Of a stretch of 64,000 nt of DNA, positions 10,257 to 21,524 are shown piece by piece. Position numbers and translations under genes: made by a program. This DNA is from Sinorhizobium medicae (GTDB lineage Bacteria > Pseudomonadota > Alphaproteobacteria > Rhizobiales > Rhizobiaceae), in assembly GCF_007827695.1 (NCBI RefSeq), contig NZ_VITA01000003.1, forward strand, positions 62,001 through 126,000, given 5' to 3'. Numbering within the stretch: position 1 is the stretch's first letter; the number at the start of each line of letters is the position of its first letter. A model generated the notes under the pieces. The model did not search any database. It was not told the DNA's origin and was given only the letters and a program-made list of their open reading frames with translations.

Positions 10257-11021
10257 TCAACCGACCTCGTCGGCTTTTTCGGTTTGACGCCAGGTTGTCA
10301 GCGATCGGTAGCGTTTGATCCCGGTGACCAGATGCCGGCGCATTGCCTCCCGCGCCCGGTCCGGATCCCGCGACAGGATCGCCTCGGCGATTTCGCGATG
10401 CTCCCGAAGAATGGGCTCGTCCCGATTCGGCAACGGATCGACGCCACCCATGACCGTCCGAAACTTCACGCGAGGAATCATGCGCCGCCCGACATGCTCC
10501 AGAAAAGTGCGGAACCGGGCATTGTTCGTGGCCGTCGCTATCGCCATGTGGAACTGGAAATCCGCTTCGTCCGTCGGCCTCCCTTCGGCGACGAGATGGG
10601 CGAACCGCTCTACCTGGGCCTGAATCTCGGCTTCCTGCGCTGGTGAACTTCGCGCCGCGGCAAGCCCTGCCGCTTCGACTTCGATGCCTATGCGCAGTTC
10701 CAGCTCCTCGATGATATCCGAAATCTTGTCCGTCTCGCCGGTAAAGAGCTTCATGCCCGGATCGCTCTGTCGCGGCCCTATTACAAAGACCCCGGAGCCT
10801 TGCCGCGACTCCACCAGGCCATCGGCCCGAAGTGCAGCGATCGCCTCACGCACGACGGTTCGGCTGAATCCGAACTTGTCGATCAAGGCCGGCTCGGTCG
10901 GCAACTTGTCGCCCGGCGCATAATATCCCGCCTCGATCTGCGTCCTTATGGCGTCTGCCACCTGCGAGGACAGCGACCGGCGACCGCCCCCTTTTCTCGT
11001 GCCCGGCATGAAAGCTCCCAT
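10257..11021 (-). CDS. GntR-family regulator, FadR/FCD subfamily
   Basis: A 254-residue regulator. The N-terminal GntR winged helix (about 15-80) has APGDKLPTEPALIDKFGFSR, then VVREAIAALRADGLVESRQG. An all-helical FCD effector domain (about 95-235) follows, with the metal-site pattern of the family (EADFQFHMAIA, then LREHREIAEAI). It lies directly upstream of kdgD on the same strand, so it probably represses the kdgD-transporter unit and responds to a sugar acid. Repeated candidate operators flank it. Confidence 0.88.
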   Translation of the reverse strand: MGAFMPGTRKGGGRRSLSSQVADAIRTQIEAGYYAPGDKLPTEPALIDKFGFSRTVVREAIAALRADGLVESRQGSGVFVIGPRQSDPGMKLFTGETDKISDIIEELELRIGIEVEAAGLAAARSSPAQEAEIQAQVERFAHLVAEGRPTDEADFQFHMAIATATNNARFRTFLEHVGRRMIPRVKFRTVMGGVDPLPNRDEPILREHREIAEAILSRDPDRAREAMRRHLVTGIKRYRSLTTWRQTEKADEVG

Positions 11022-11054
11022 ACCACTCTAATTCATATTACGACTTACTGCGAT

Positions 11055-11069
11055 CTCATCAAAGTCATC
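11055..11069 (-). promoter_or_regulatory. Candidate GntR operator upstream of gntR
   Basis: On the minus strand this reads GATGACTTTGATGAG, nearly the same as the element at 10239-10256. It lies 34-48 bases upstream of the gntR start, where autoregulation would act. Confidence 0.35.
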
Positions 11070-11187
11070 TTATGGGATTATTTCCAGATGCGGTACACAA
11101 AAACAGGGCGGCGCGCAATCCGGTGCCAAATAATCCTGATCTCGCGAGGCTTCGATCCAGATCGAGGCGGGAGCCACCGCCGGCTTT

Positions 11188-12501
11188 TCAAGCGAGAGAC
11201 GCGCGACGCGTCTCGGTGTCGATGAGAAAGGCGGCCAGGGCTGCCGCGAGCAGGAAGGCCGAGAAAATACCGACTGCAAGAGTGAAGCTCTGCGCCACGA
11301 CGAGCCCCATCAGCGAGGGCGCGAGAAGACCCCCGAGCCGCGCCATGCCGCCCGCCGCGCCCATGCCCGTTGCCCGCGATGCGGTAGGATAGAGTTCCGG
11401 CGTATAGGCATAAAGCGCACCCCAGGTGCCAAGCAGGGCGAAGCTCATGGTCAGGAGAGAGGCACCGATCAGCGTGCCCGATTCGGCCGCCACAAAGAGC
11501 AGGCAGCCAAGCGCCGACAGCAGGCAGAAGCCGATCAGCGTCGGCCGGCGGCCCCACTTCTCCACGCCATAGGCCGCGAGGGCATAGCCGGGTATCTGCG
11601 CCAAGGCCAGGAAGACGAGGAAGCCATAGCCGCGAACGAACCCGAAGCCCTCGCCCGCCAGTCGCGGAGGCATCCAGGTAAAAACGCCGTAATAGGATAC
11701 CGAGACGAGGAACCAGATCGCCAGGATCAACAGGCTGCGCCTGCGCATATCCGCGGAGAAGATGCCTTCGCTCGCAACCGGCGGCGGCGAAACCAGCGAC
11801 ACGTCAGCGCCCAGTTTACTCTTGCCGTTTACGAGGAGGATACGCTCGACAATGGTCTTGGCTTCATGGGCTTTTCCGCGGCGCAGGAGATAGAGCGGCG
11901 ATTCCGGCACGAGAAAACGCAGGCCGACTCCGATCAGCGCCGGGATCGCCGTCACGGCAAAGATGTAGCGCCAGGCATCGGCGACACCGGCAAGACTGGC
12001 AGCCCATGCGGCGAGCGCGACGACGAGCGTGCCGACGGCCCAGAATCCCTCCAGCATGACGAGCCAACGGCCGCGATTGCGGGCCGGCAAGAACTCCGCC
12101 ATCATCGCGTAGTCGACCGGCAATGTACCGCCGACTGCAGCGCCTGTCAGAAAGCGCAGCAGAAGCAAGAAGGCAAAATTCGGCGCAAAAACCGAAAGCA
12201 GGCCGAAGAGGGCATCCAGGGAGACGGTGACGATCAGGACATGACGACGGCCGATCCGGTCGGCGAGCTTGCCGAAGGAGACGGCGCCAAGCAGCATGCC
12301 AAGGAAGAACAGGGTACCGGTCTGCAGCGCCTGCGGGATCGTAAGACCGAAAGTTGCGGCGATCGATGCAGCGGTGAAGCCGACCGCCAGCACCTGCATC
12401 GCATCGGCCGCCCACACCAGCCCGAATATGGCCATGAGCCGGCGCTGATACGCGCCTGTCCCGGCGCGGTCGAGCGCATCGTCCACTGTGATCGTCGTCA
12501 T
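11188..12501 (-). CDS. MFS transporter, aromatic-acid/SV2-like (AAHS-type) family
   Basis: A 437-residue, twelve-helix major facilitator protein. Loop 2-3 has the MFS signature GKLADRIGRRHVLI, and the second half repeats it as GVEKWGRRPTLIG. The long central loop (about 200-245) is typical of acid and niacin porters. The frame is open two codons further to a GTG, but ATG at 12501 has GGAGAAGG at good spacing. It is the last gene of the unit with the CoA ligase, mutase and dgdA, 122 bases after the ligase, so it probably imports the organic acid that the ligase activates. Its substrate is not shown by sequence. Confidence 0.88.
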   Translation of the reverse strand: MTTITVDDALDRAGTGAYQRRLMAIFGLVWAADAMQVLAVGFTAASIAATFGLTIPQALQTGTLFFLGMLLGAVSFGKLADRIGRRHVLIVTVSLDALFGLLSVFAPNFAFLLLLRFLTGAAVGGTLPVDYAMMAEFLPARNRGRWLVMLEGFWAVGTLVVALAAWAASLAGVADAWRYIFAVTAIPALIGVGLRFLVPESPLYLLRRGKAHEAKTIVERILLVNGKSKLGADVSLVSPPPVASEGIFSADMRRRSLLILAIWFLVSVSYYGVFTWMPPRLAGEGFGFVRGYGFLVFLALAQIPGYALAAYGVEKWGRRPTLIGFCLLSALGCLLFVAAESGTLIGASLLTMSFALLGTWGALYAYTPELYPTASRATGMGAAGGMARLGGLLAPSLMGLVVAQSFTLAVGIFSAFLLAAALAAFLIDTETRRASLA

Positions 12502-12623
12502 CCGCACCTTCTCCCGATGGCGATTCGCCCGCTCGATGCCACTGCGTCATGCTACATCAAGGCAGACATGGCGGAAGCGGGAAACGAGCTCGACCGGCCA
12601 GACGCCGGTGCATCCGCATTTGA

Positions 12624-14258
12624 CTAACGCGAGCCCCGGTCGAAAGTGTCCGGGGTGATGCCGCGGTGCTGCAGAATGCTTCTGGCGATCTTCTCGGTCG
12701 GAGTGCGCGGAAGAGGCGCATCGGTGATTTCGAGATAGCGAGGAACCATGTGCCGCGGAGCGCGTGCCCGGAAATGGTCGAGCAGGTCAGCCGGCGTGAG
12801 CGTCGACCCGGACCGGCGCAATACCACGACCATGATGTCCTCTTCCGTGAACTCGGATGGCATGCCGAATGCGGCACTCTCGACGACGTCGGGATGCACT
12901 TCGGCCAAGGTCTCGACTTCATAAGCGGAAATATTCTCGCCGCGGCGCCGGATGGCCTCGTTCAGCCGGTGCTTGAAATAGAGCCAGCCATCCTCGTCCA
13001 TGAAGCCTGCATCCCCGGAGTGATACCAGAGGTTTCTGAGCGCCTGTACGGTCTTTGCGTCGGCACGGTAGTAGCCGGAAAACATGCTCCAGCTCTTCCT
13101 CGGGCGCGAGACGATCTCGCCGACAGTGCCGGGCGGCACGGGCCTGTCCCTGTCGTCGACCACGGCCACCTCCCAGTCCGGATGGGGCTTTCCGCATGAG
13201 CCGGGCCGCGTGGCATCGACCGTGTCGAGAGCCACGAAACTGGTCTCCGTCTGGCCGTATCCGGTGACGAGCCGCATGCCGAAGCGGCGCTCGAAGGCTT
13301 CCTTGTCGGGCACCATGGGAATGCATTGGCAAACCCGCACGGGATTGCCGCGGTCGTCTTTGCCGGGCGGCGCCCGCATCAGTATGACGGCCATGGCTCC
13401 CAGGAGATTGGTCGCCGTCGCACCGCTGCCGCGCACCTGCTCCCAGAAGCGGGAAGCGCTGAAACCCTCGACCAGTGTCGCCCGGGTGCCGTAGATCAAC
13501 GGCAGATACACGCCGAACATCTGGGCATCGGTATGAAACAGCGGCAGCGCCGAGAAATAGCTGTCCTGCGTCGTGTAGCCGAGATTGGCCGCCATGGCCG
13601 CGGCCCAGGAATAGCAATGGTGATGCGACATCAGCGCGCCCTTGGCGGGACCGGTCGTGCCGGATGTGTACAGTATCGCCATCGGGTCGGAGTAATGGAT
13701 CGTTGCGAGGTCGGGGGCCGACGGGGTCGCGAGACACTCCTCGAAACGCACGATACGGCCGATCTTCACACCCGCCGCGCGCGCGTCGCCGGGATCGGCG
13801 CCGACCAGTACGAGCGTTCGCACATCCGGCAGATGCTCCTGAACTCTGGCAAGCTCCGTCAGCGCACCGGCGTCGGCAACGAGAACCTCGGCGCCGCAAT
13901 TGTTCAGATTATGACACAGGAGGTCGCCCTTGAGGCCGGGATTGGTGGGAACTTCGATCGCGCCGAGATTCGAGAGGGCGAACCAGATCGCAACGAGCTC
14001 GAAGCAATTGGGCAACAGCATCGCCACCCGGTCGGACCGGCTGACGCCCAGCGCGCGCAGCCCGTTGGCCAAGCGCCACGACACGTCCAGCATGTCTTCG
14101 AAGCTGGTCGCCCGCCCGCAGACGTCGATAAAGGACCTGGACCCGTGACGCTCTGCCTGCCTCAGCAGGATTCTCGACAATACGCGACTTTCGATCTCGC
14201 CGTCGTGCAGGCCCGGAATGGCCGATTGAGAAGCGTAGTCGGCTTTTGTGTCAAACAC
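12624..14258 (-). CDS. Acyl-CoA ligase (AMP-forming), CaiC-like
   Basis: A 544-residue member of the ANL superfamily. It activates a carboxylic acid to its CoA thioester through an acyl-adenylate. Seen are the P-loop ILYTSGTTGPAKGAL (about 195-209), the YGQTE motif, the hinge region and the C-terminal lysine segment PTEKIARSIL. Overall it is most like crotonobetaine/carnitine-CoA ligases, but specificity cannot be read. The start is GTG at 14258, two bases after the enoyl-CoA hydratase stop, so it is coupled to that gene. In characterised 2-hydroxyisobutyrate degraders an acyl-CoA ligase likewise accompanies the mutase genes, and that context is repeated here. Confidence 0.87.
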   Translation of the reverse strand: MFDTKADYASQSAIPGLHDGEIESRVLSRILLRQAERHGSRSFIDVCGRATSFEDMLDVSWRLANGLRALGVSRSDRVAMLLPNCFELVAIWFALSNLGAIEVPTNPGLKGDLLCHNLNNCGAEVLVADAGALTELARVQEHLPDVRTLVLVGADPGDARAAGVKIGRIVRFEECLATPSAPDLATIHYSDPMAILYTSGTTGPAKGALMSHHHCYSWAAAMAANLGYTTQDSYFSALPLFHTDAQMFGVYLPLIYGTRATLVEGFSASRFWEQVRGSGATATNLLGAMAVILMRAPPGKDDRGNPVRVCQCIPMVPDKEAFERRFGMRLVTGYGQTETSFVALDTVDATRPGSCGKPHPDWEVAVVDDRDRPVPPGTVGEIVSRPRKSWSMFSGYYRADAKTVQALRNLWYHSGDAGFMDEDGWLYFKHRLNEAIRRRGENISAYEVETLAEVHPDVVESAAFGMPSEFTEEDIMVVVLRRSGSTLTPADLLDHFRARAPRHMVPRYLEITDAPLPRTPTEKIARSILQHRGITPDTFDRGSR

Positions 14259-14260
14259 TG

Positions 14261-15010
14261 TCAGAACTCTTTCGCCCTTGCCTGCGCCTCGGGAGTGAGG
14301 AAGCCGCGAACCGTGGCTGCCGTCTCCTGCGCCATTGCGTCTTCGAGGGATGAGTGAAGGCCTTCATTGATGGCACGCTTGACGTCTGCAACCGCGACGG
14401 AGGGACGTTTCGCAATCGTTAGTGCCAATTGCCGGGCTTCGTCGAGAAGGCTGTCGTCCGGCACGACTTTCCAAGCAATGCCGGTTTCCAGCGCTTTTTT
14501 CGCATCGTGGCGCTCGCCGAGGATGAGAAGCTCCTTCGTGACCTGCGGGCCGACCTGTTTCGTCAAAAGAGCGGTGACGCCACCCGTCACGAACAGGCCG
14601 TAGGTCACTTCTGGGAAAAACCAGCGCGTATTCTCGGAGAACAGCCGGAAATCGCAATTGATCGCCCATTCCAGCGCGCCGCCGACGCACCAGCCATGCA
14701 CCGCGGCAATGACGATCTTGCGCGACTGCATGATCTGGATCGTGATGTTCTGGATGGCCTCCACCCAGGCTTGCGTATCGGCCTCGCAAGCCGTCTGCGC
14801 ATCGAGATCCTTGAGGTCGTCTCCAGAACAGAATGCCCTGCCCTCGCCGTGAAGAATGACGACGCGTATGTTCTCGTCGGCCTCAGCGCCCTCGAGCGCC
14901 TCGGAGAGCCCGGCTACCAGGGGTCCGTTCATGGCGTTCAGCCGTTCCGGCCTGTTCAGCTTCACCCAGGCGATCGGCCCTTCGACGGTAGAAACGACGA
15001 CGTTGCTCAC
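14261..15010 (-). CDS. Enoyl-CoA hydratase/isomerase family protein
   Basis: A 249-residue crotonase-fold protein. The oxyanion-hole segments are AFCSGDDLKDL (about 60-70) and VHGWCVGGALEW (about 104-115), and a catalytic-type glutamate is present in FFPEVTYGLF. The start is GTG at 15010 with GGAGG 7 bases upstream. It lies 12 bases after the mutase large-subunit gene and two bases before the ligase. It could hydrate or isomerise an unsaturated acyl-CoA before or after the mutase step; the exact reaction is unknown. Confidence 0.85.
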   Translation of the reverse strand: MSNVVVSTVEGPIAWVKLNRPERLNAMNGPLVAGLSEALEGAEADENIRVVILHGEGRAFCSGDDLKDLDAQTACEADTQAWVEAIQNITIQIMQSRKIVIAAVHGWCVGGALEWAINCDFRLFSENTRWFFPEVTYGLFVTGGVTALLTKQVGPQVTKELLILGERHDAKKALETGIAWKVVPDDSLLDEARQLALTIAKRPSVAVADVKRAINEGLHSSLEDAMAQETAATVRGFLTPEAQARAKEF

Positions 15011-15022
15011 CGGTCCGCCTCC

Positions 15023-16723
15023 TCACACGATCATTGGCTCGGAATAGGAACCCCAGACTTCGCGCAGGGCGCTGCAAATCTCGCCGAGCGTTGCCTTGGC
15101 CCTCACGAGCTCGATGGTCTTCGGCAAAAGATTGATGTCGTCCGACCGGGCCTGCTCGACGAGTTCCTTCAGAAGGGACTGAATGCGCGCATCGTCCCGA
15201 TTCTCCCTGACGGCGCGCAGTCGGTCGATCTGCAGCTGCGTGCAATGATCGTCATAGGGATGAATGTGCACATCCGCCGACCGGCTGGCGGCATCGGCAT
15301 ATTTGTTGACCCCGACCGAGATCTTTTCGCCGGAATCGATCTTCTTGAAGGTGGCGTAAGCGGAATCCGCGAGTTTCTGCTGGAACCAGCCCTCCTCGAC
15401 CAGCTTGATCGCGCCGCCGCGCTCCTGGATTTCGTCGAGCATCTTCCAGACCTCGTCTTCCATGTCCTTCGTCAGCCGCTCGATGAAATAGGAGCCGCCG
15501 AGTGGATCGATCACCGACGTGACGTTGATTTCTTCGCGGATGATCTGCTGGGTTCGGATGGCGAGTTTCATCGCCTCTTCGGTGGGAATGGCGAAAGCTT
15601 CGTCAAGGCCGTTGGTGTGCATGCTCTGGCATCCCCCGAGCACGGCGCCCAGCGCCTGGATGGCGGTGCGCATGAGATTGTTGTGATGCTCGACCTTGGT
15701 CAGGCTCATGGCGGCCGTCTGCACATGCACGCGCAGACGCATGGATTCCGGCTTTCGGGCGTTGAAGCGCTCCGACATGATCTTGGCATAGACGCGCCGC
15801 GCCGCCCGGAACTTGCAGATCTGTTCGAAGAAGTCCTGATGGCTGATGAAGAAGAACGACAGGCGCGGCGCGAAATCGTCGATGTCCATGCCGGCTCTGG
15901 TCACCTCTTCACAGTAGGAAATCGTGAAGGCCATGGTGAAGGCGATTTCCTGAAGCGCATTCCCGCCGACATCGGAGAGGTGATATCCGCTCAGACTGAC
16001 CGGATTGATCTTCGGCGTCGTCCTGGCGCTGTACATGATCAGATCGCGCAGCAGCCGGACGGCCGGCCGGACCGGATAGATCCACTCCTTCTGGGCGACA
16101 TATTCCTTCAGCGGATCGGCCTGCAACGTGCCGGTCAGCTTGTGCAGATCGCAGCCACGTTCTTCCGCCACCGTGACGAACATGGCGTAGATGACCCAGG
16201 CGGAGGGGTTGATCGTGAGGGAAACCGAAATCTTCTCGAGATCTATTCCGTCGAAAAGCCGTTCGACGTCGTCTACCGTATCGATGGCGACGCCGACGCG
16301 CCCGACCTCACCGAAGGCCATCGGATCGTCGGAATCGAGCCCCAGCAAGGTCGGAAGATCGAAGTCCGTTGAAAGGCCGGTCTGGCCCGTCTGGATCATA
16401 TATTTGTATCGTTGGTTCGTCGCTTCGGGATTGCCGAAGCCGGCGACCTGCCGGATGGTCCAGGGCCGGCCGCGATACATGGTCGGGTACACGCCCCGCG
16501 TGAAGGGATAGGCACCGGGAAATCCAAGCTCGCTTGCGGGGATATCGGCGATGTCGGCAGCAGTATAGATACGCTTCAGCGGAATGCCGGATTCCGTTTC
16601 GTAGGTCTGCTTCTCCTCCGGCCTGCTTTTCAGAGTGGCGGCAAGCGCGCCCCCCTCCCATTCCGCCTGGTTCTGCCGAATGTCGTCGATCGCCTGTTGC
16701 GAGAACAGAGTCACGTCGTCCAT
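15023..16723 (-). CDS. Coenzyme-B12 acyl-CoA mutase large subunit, 2-hydroxyisobutyryl-CoA mutase-like
   Basis: A 566-residue TIM-barrel subunit, the length of split mutases such as HcmA. The fold is clear from TMYRGRPWTIRQ and SGYHLSDVGG (His248, the conserved active-site histidine). Specificity residues differ from methylmalonyl-CoA mutase. The tyrosine after TIRQ is Val93. The residue equal to HcmA Asp117 is Asp120 (GLSTDFD). The arginine that binds the methylmalonyl carboxylate is Gln211 (YVAQKEW), 37 residues before the histidine. From memory of the HcmA literature (Ile90, Asp117, Gln208) this fits a 2-hydroxyisobutyryl-CoA mutase type. ATG at 16723 overlaps the meaB end by 13 bases; a longer open frame upstream is spurious. 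Confidence 0.88.
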   Translation of the reverse strand: MDDVTLFSQQAIDDIRQNQAEWEGGALAATLKSRPEEKQTYETESGIPLKRIYTAADIADIPASELGFPGAYPFTRGVYPTMYRGRPWTIRQVAGFGNPEATNQRYKYMIQTGQTGLSTDFDLPTLLGLDSDDPMAFGEVGRVGVAIDTVDDVERLFDGIDLEKISVSLTINPSAWVIYAMFVTVAEERGCDLHKLTGTLQADPLKEYVAQKEWIYPVRPAVRLLRDLIMYSARTTPKINPVSLSGYHLSDVGGNALQEIAFTMAFTISYCEEVTRAGMDIDDFAPRLSFFFISHQDFFEQICKFRAARRVYAKIMSERFNARKPESMRLRVHVQTAAMSLTKVEHHNNLMRTAIQALGAVLGGCQSMHTNGLDEAFAIPTEEAMKLAIRTQQIIREEINVTSVIDPLGGSYFIERLTKDMEDEVWKMLDEIQERGGAIKLVEEGWFQQKLADSAYATFKKIDSGEKISVGVNKYADAASRSADVHIHPYDDHCTQLQIDRLRAVRENRDDARIQSLLKELVEQARSDDINLLPKTIELVRAKATLGEICSALREVWGSYSEPMIV

Positions 16724-17712
16724 GGGTCTTCCTCCCAACCCAGCAGAGCGCGCGCGGCGACGGACGGGTCCATACGCCTTTCCGTCACGGCCCGAACGTA
16801 AGGTTCGAGCGCCTCGGGCTTCTGCTGGAATTTGTTTTGAAACAGCTGCTTGGCGGTTCCCAGAATGCGCGTCCTGCATATGTTGCGCTGGCGTACGGCA
16901 AGTTCGCCGCTCCTGCGCAGATGCGCCCAGTGCTCTCCGATGGCGCGCCTCAGATCGCCGATGCGTTCGCCCGAAACGGAGCTGACAGGCAGGACAGGCG
17001 GCTTCCAGTCGGACCCGGCGCTGCTGCCGCCAAGTGCCAGCATGCCCTGAAGCGCCGAAACGGTCGCGGATGCTTCGGGCTTGTCGCATTTGCTGACGGC
17101 ATGGATGTCCGCGGTCTCGAGAATTCCGGCCTTGATCGCCTGAATGTCGTCGCCGAGCCCGGGGGCGGAAAGGACGACGATGGTATGGGCGGCCGCGACC
17201 ACCTCCACCTCGTCCTGCCCTACTCCGACGGTCTCGATGATGATCGGCGAATATCCGGCGGCGTCCAGGACATCGACGGCCTGGAGGGTCGAACGCGCCA
17301 GTCCGCCGAGATGGCCGCGTGTTGCCATGCTGCGCACGAAGGCGCTGCCCGCCGCCGCCGCATCACTCATCCGCACACGATCGCCCAGAATTGCTCCGCC
17401 CGAAAACGGGCTGCTCGGATCGACCGCGATGACCCCGACCTTGTGCCCTTCGTCGGCATAGGTGCTGATCAGCGCGGAAACGAGCGTCGATTTTCCCGCA
17501 CCCGGAACGCCGGTAATCCCGACGATATGAGCCCTCCCACCCTGCAGATAGAGTTCGGCCAGGGCTGAGGCAGCTTCCGCGCGCCCGTCTTCGGCACGGG
17601 AGATCATGCGGGCGATGGCGATCGGCCGACCCGAAAGCACGTCCTTCGCCAGTTCGGTTGAGGGCGTGTAGGCGCCGCGCTTGGCCGTTCGAGATCGCGC
17701 AACGGCCCTCAT
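16711..17712 (-). CDS. meaB: MeaB/ArgK-family G-protein chaperone of the B12 mutase
   Basis: A 333-residue GTPase of the MeaB family, which loads and protects adenosylcobalamin mutases. Walker A is GITGVPGAGKSTL, followed by the family strand VIAVDPSSPFSGGAILGDRVRM. The base-recognition region lies near SKCDKPEA and the C-terminal dimerisation arm is present. The open frame extends upstream, but ATG at 17712 overlaps the small-subunit stop as ATGA. Its position between the two mutase subunit genes matches clusters of 2-hydroxyisobutyryl-CoA and isobutyryl-CoA-type mutases. Confidence 0.92.
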   Translation of the reverse strand: MRAVARSRTAKRGAYTPSTELAKDVLSGRPIAIARMISRAEDGRAEAASALAELYLQGGRAHIVGITGVPGAGKSTLVSALISTYADEGHKVGVIAVDPSSPFSGGAILGDRVRMSDAAAAGSAFVRSMATRGHLGGLARSTLQAVDVLDAAGYSPIIIETVGVGQDEVEVVAAAHTIVVLSAPGLGDDIQAIKAGILETADIHAVSKCDKPEASATVSALQGMLALGGSSAGSDWKPPVLPVSSVSGERIGDLRRAIGEHWAHLRRSGELAVRQRNICRTRILGTAKQLFQNKFQQKPEALEPYVRAVTERRMDPSVAARALLGWEEDPWTT

Positions 17713-18170
17713 ATGCGGCCACGCGCAGCAACGAGATCGGTGATCGCCGTGACGATCAGTCCGGCGCGCGCCTCCTGCGGCACGATTGCGTCGACGCCGC
17801 ATTCGAGCAAGGCCGGATAGTCCTGCTCGGGGATGACGCCGCCGGCAACGACGAGAACATGCTCGGCACCCTCCTCGCGAAGGCAGCGGCACAATTCGCG
17901 GAACAGCGGCACATGGGAGCCTGAGAGAAGGCTGACGCCGATGACGTCGACATCCTCCTGGATCGCCGCCTGGACGACGTCCTTCGGCGACTTGTAGAGA
18001 CCCGTGTAGACGACCTCCATGCCGGCGTCGCGCAGAATGCGCGCAACCACTTTCGCACCCCGGTCATGGCCATCGAGCCCCAGCTTGGCGACCAGGACGC
18101 GGATGGTAGCGTTGGTGTGCGAAGCTTCATTCGCTTCGATAACGGCGCCCGCGCCCTTCGTGTCGGCCAT
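17709..18170 (-). CDS. Coenzyme-B12 acyl-CoA mutase small (cobalamin-binding) subunit
   Basis: A 153-residue B12-binding domain protein. It has the base-off motif DxHxxG as DGHDRG (Asp33, His35, Gly38), with His35 the lower cobalt ligand. The SxL motif (GVSLLSGSH) and the GG motif (AGGVIPEQDY) follow, and complete the cobalamin pocket. AGAGGGATCG precedes the ATG. It is the partner of the large subunit encoded two genes downstream; the MeaB gene lies between them. It starts 12 bases after the dgdA stop, so dgdA and the mutase genes are very probably one transcript. Confidence 0.92.
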   Translation of the reverse strand: MADTKGAGAVIEANEASHTNATIRVLVAKLGLDGHDRGAKVVARILRDAGMEVVYTGLYKSPKDVVQAAIQEDVDVIGVSLLSGSHVPLFRELCRCLREEGAEHVLVVAGGVIPEQDYPALLECGVDAIVPQEARAGLIVTAITDLVAARGRI

Positions 18171-18182
18171 CGATCCCTCTTT

Positions 18183-20492
<2,310 letters not shown>

Positions 20493-20644
20493 TCTGGTGT
20501 CGGGGCTCTTTCCGAATTGGTTATCGCTTACGACGGGCATATCAGGCGAGGCGAAGCCGAGATCCATTCGCGCGCTGCTTGGCCGGTCAAAAGCGCAGGC
20601 GCAGGAGGTATAGCATGGATGGGCTAATCGGCTCCGTGCCCCAT

Positions 20645-21406
20645 CTAAACCAGTGTCTGACGAAGATCGGCCTGCAACTCCAATAGCGGGGGCAGATAGT
20701 GGTCGATGACCTCCTTCATGGACCGTCCGCTCGCAGCCATGCCGATGTTGGCTGCAGCCACGACCCGGCCACCTGCGGCTTTCAGCGGAACGGCAACTGA
20801 AACAAGGCCCAGTTCGACTTCCTGGTCGATCGCGGCGTAACCTCGCTCTCTCGTCTCCTTGATGTCTGCAAGCAGGCGTTCGATATCCGTTTCCGTGTGC
20901 TCGGTGCGGGCCACCAGCGCCGACTTCTCCAGGGTGCTTCGCGCTTCGTCCTCAGTCAGCGCCGCCAAGAGCACGCGGCCCATAGACGTGCAGTAGGCCG
21001 GCAATCGGGAGCCTGGCATGAGAGAGATGGACATAACCCGCCGCTGTGCGGCTCTGGCGATATAGACTATCTCGGTCTCGTCGAGGATCGATACGGAACT
21101 GCTTTGTCCGATCTTCTCGGAGAGCGCGTCCAAATAGGGTTGCACGATGCGGGGAACGGGCAGCGAGGCGAGGCAGCCAATGCCCAGTCGCAGTACACGT
21201 GGCGTGACCGTAAAGAACTTTCCATCATAGGCCGCGTAGCCGAGTTCCCAAAGGGTGAGAAGGCAGCGTCGGGTGGTCGCCCGATCCAGCCCCACGATGT
21301 CAGCAGTTTCCGCAATGCTCAGCCGAGGTCTCTCCGCAGAGAACGCTTCGATGACTTTCAGGCCCTTGGCCAGGCCGCCCATGAGGTCTCGCTCTTTGAC
21401 AGCCAC
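20645..21406 (-). CDS. pcaR: IclR-family regulator of beta-ketoadipate genes, PcaR type
   Basis: A 253-residue IclR protein of the PcaR/PcaU/PobR group. The HTH is at about 10-70 (LSIAETADIVGLDRATTRRC) and the effector domain follows (SLMPGSRLPAYCTSMGRVLL). The frame is open to 21457, but GTG at 21406 has GGAAGG six bases upstream and leaves the operator free. It is divergent from pcaIJF, with a near-perfect PcaR box between. In pseudomonads PcaR senses beta-ketoadipate and activates these genes. Confidence 0.88.
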   Translation of the reverse strand: MAVKERDLMGGLAKGLKVIEAFSAERPRLSIAETADIVGLDRATTRRCLLTLWELGYAAYDGKFFTVTPRVLRLGIGCLASLPVPRIVQPYLDALSEKIGQSSSVSILDETEIVYIARAAQRRVMSISLMPGSRLPAYCTSMGRVLLAALTEDEARSTLEKSALVARTEHTETDIERLLADIKETRERGYAAIDQEVELGLVSVAVPLKAAGGRVVAAANIGMAASGRSMKEVIDHYLPPLLELQADLRQTLV

Positions 21407-21422
21407 CGAGGACCTTCCTTTT

Positions 21423-21437
21423 GTGCGATAATCGAAC
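21423..21437. promoter_or_regulatory. PcaR operator
   Basis: GTGCGATAATCGAAC; its complement GTTCGATTATCGCAC differs by one central base from the PcaR box I recall from Pseudomonas putida (GTTCGATAATCGCAC). It is palindromic around the centre. It is also inside a wider TTGTGCG (21421-21427) / CGCACAA (21451-21457) inverted repeat. It lies 17 bases upstream of the chosen pcaR start and about 88 upstream of pcaI. Confidence 0.7.
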
Positions 21438-21524
21438 ATCGTTTTTATAACGCACAAACTCGTTGAGGTAAAGCGCGGCTCGCGTTAGGTTTCGCCATCG
21501 GCGTCACAGGCTCGAAGGGAAAAG

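Noticed and set aside
14429-16372. A 647-codon plus-strand open frame
   Set aside because: It is antisense to the enoyl-CoA hydratase and mutase large-subunit genes, which have clear motifs; this frame has none.
15023-16723. Annotation as methylmalonyl-CoA mutase
   Set aside because: The specificity tyrosine and the carboxylate-binding arginine are replaced by Val93 and Gln211, so the substrate is unlikely to be methylmalonyl-CoA.
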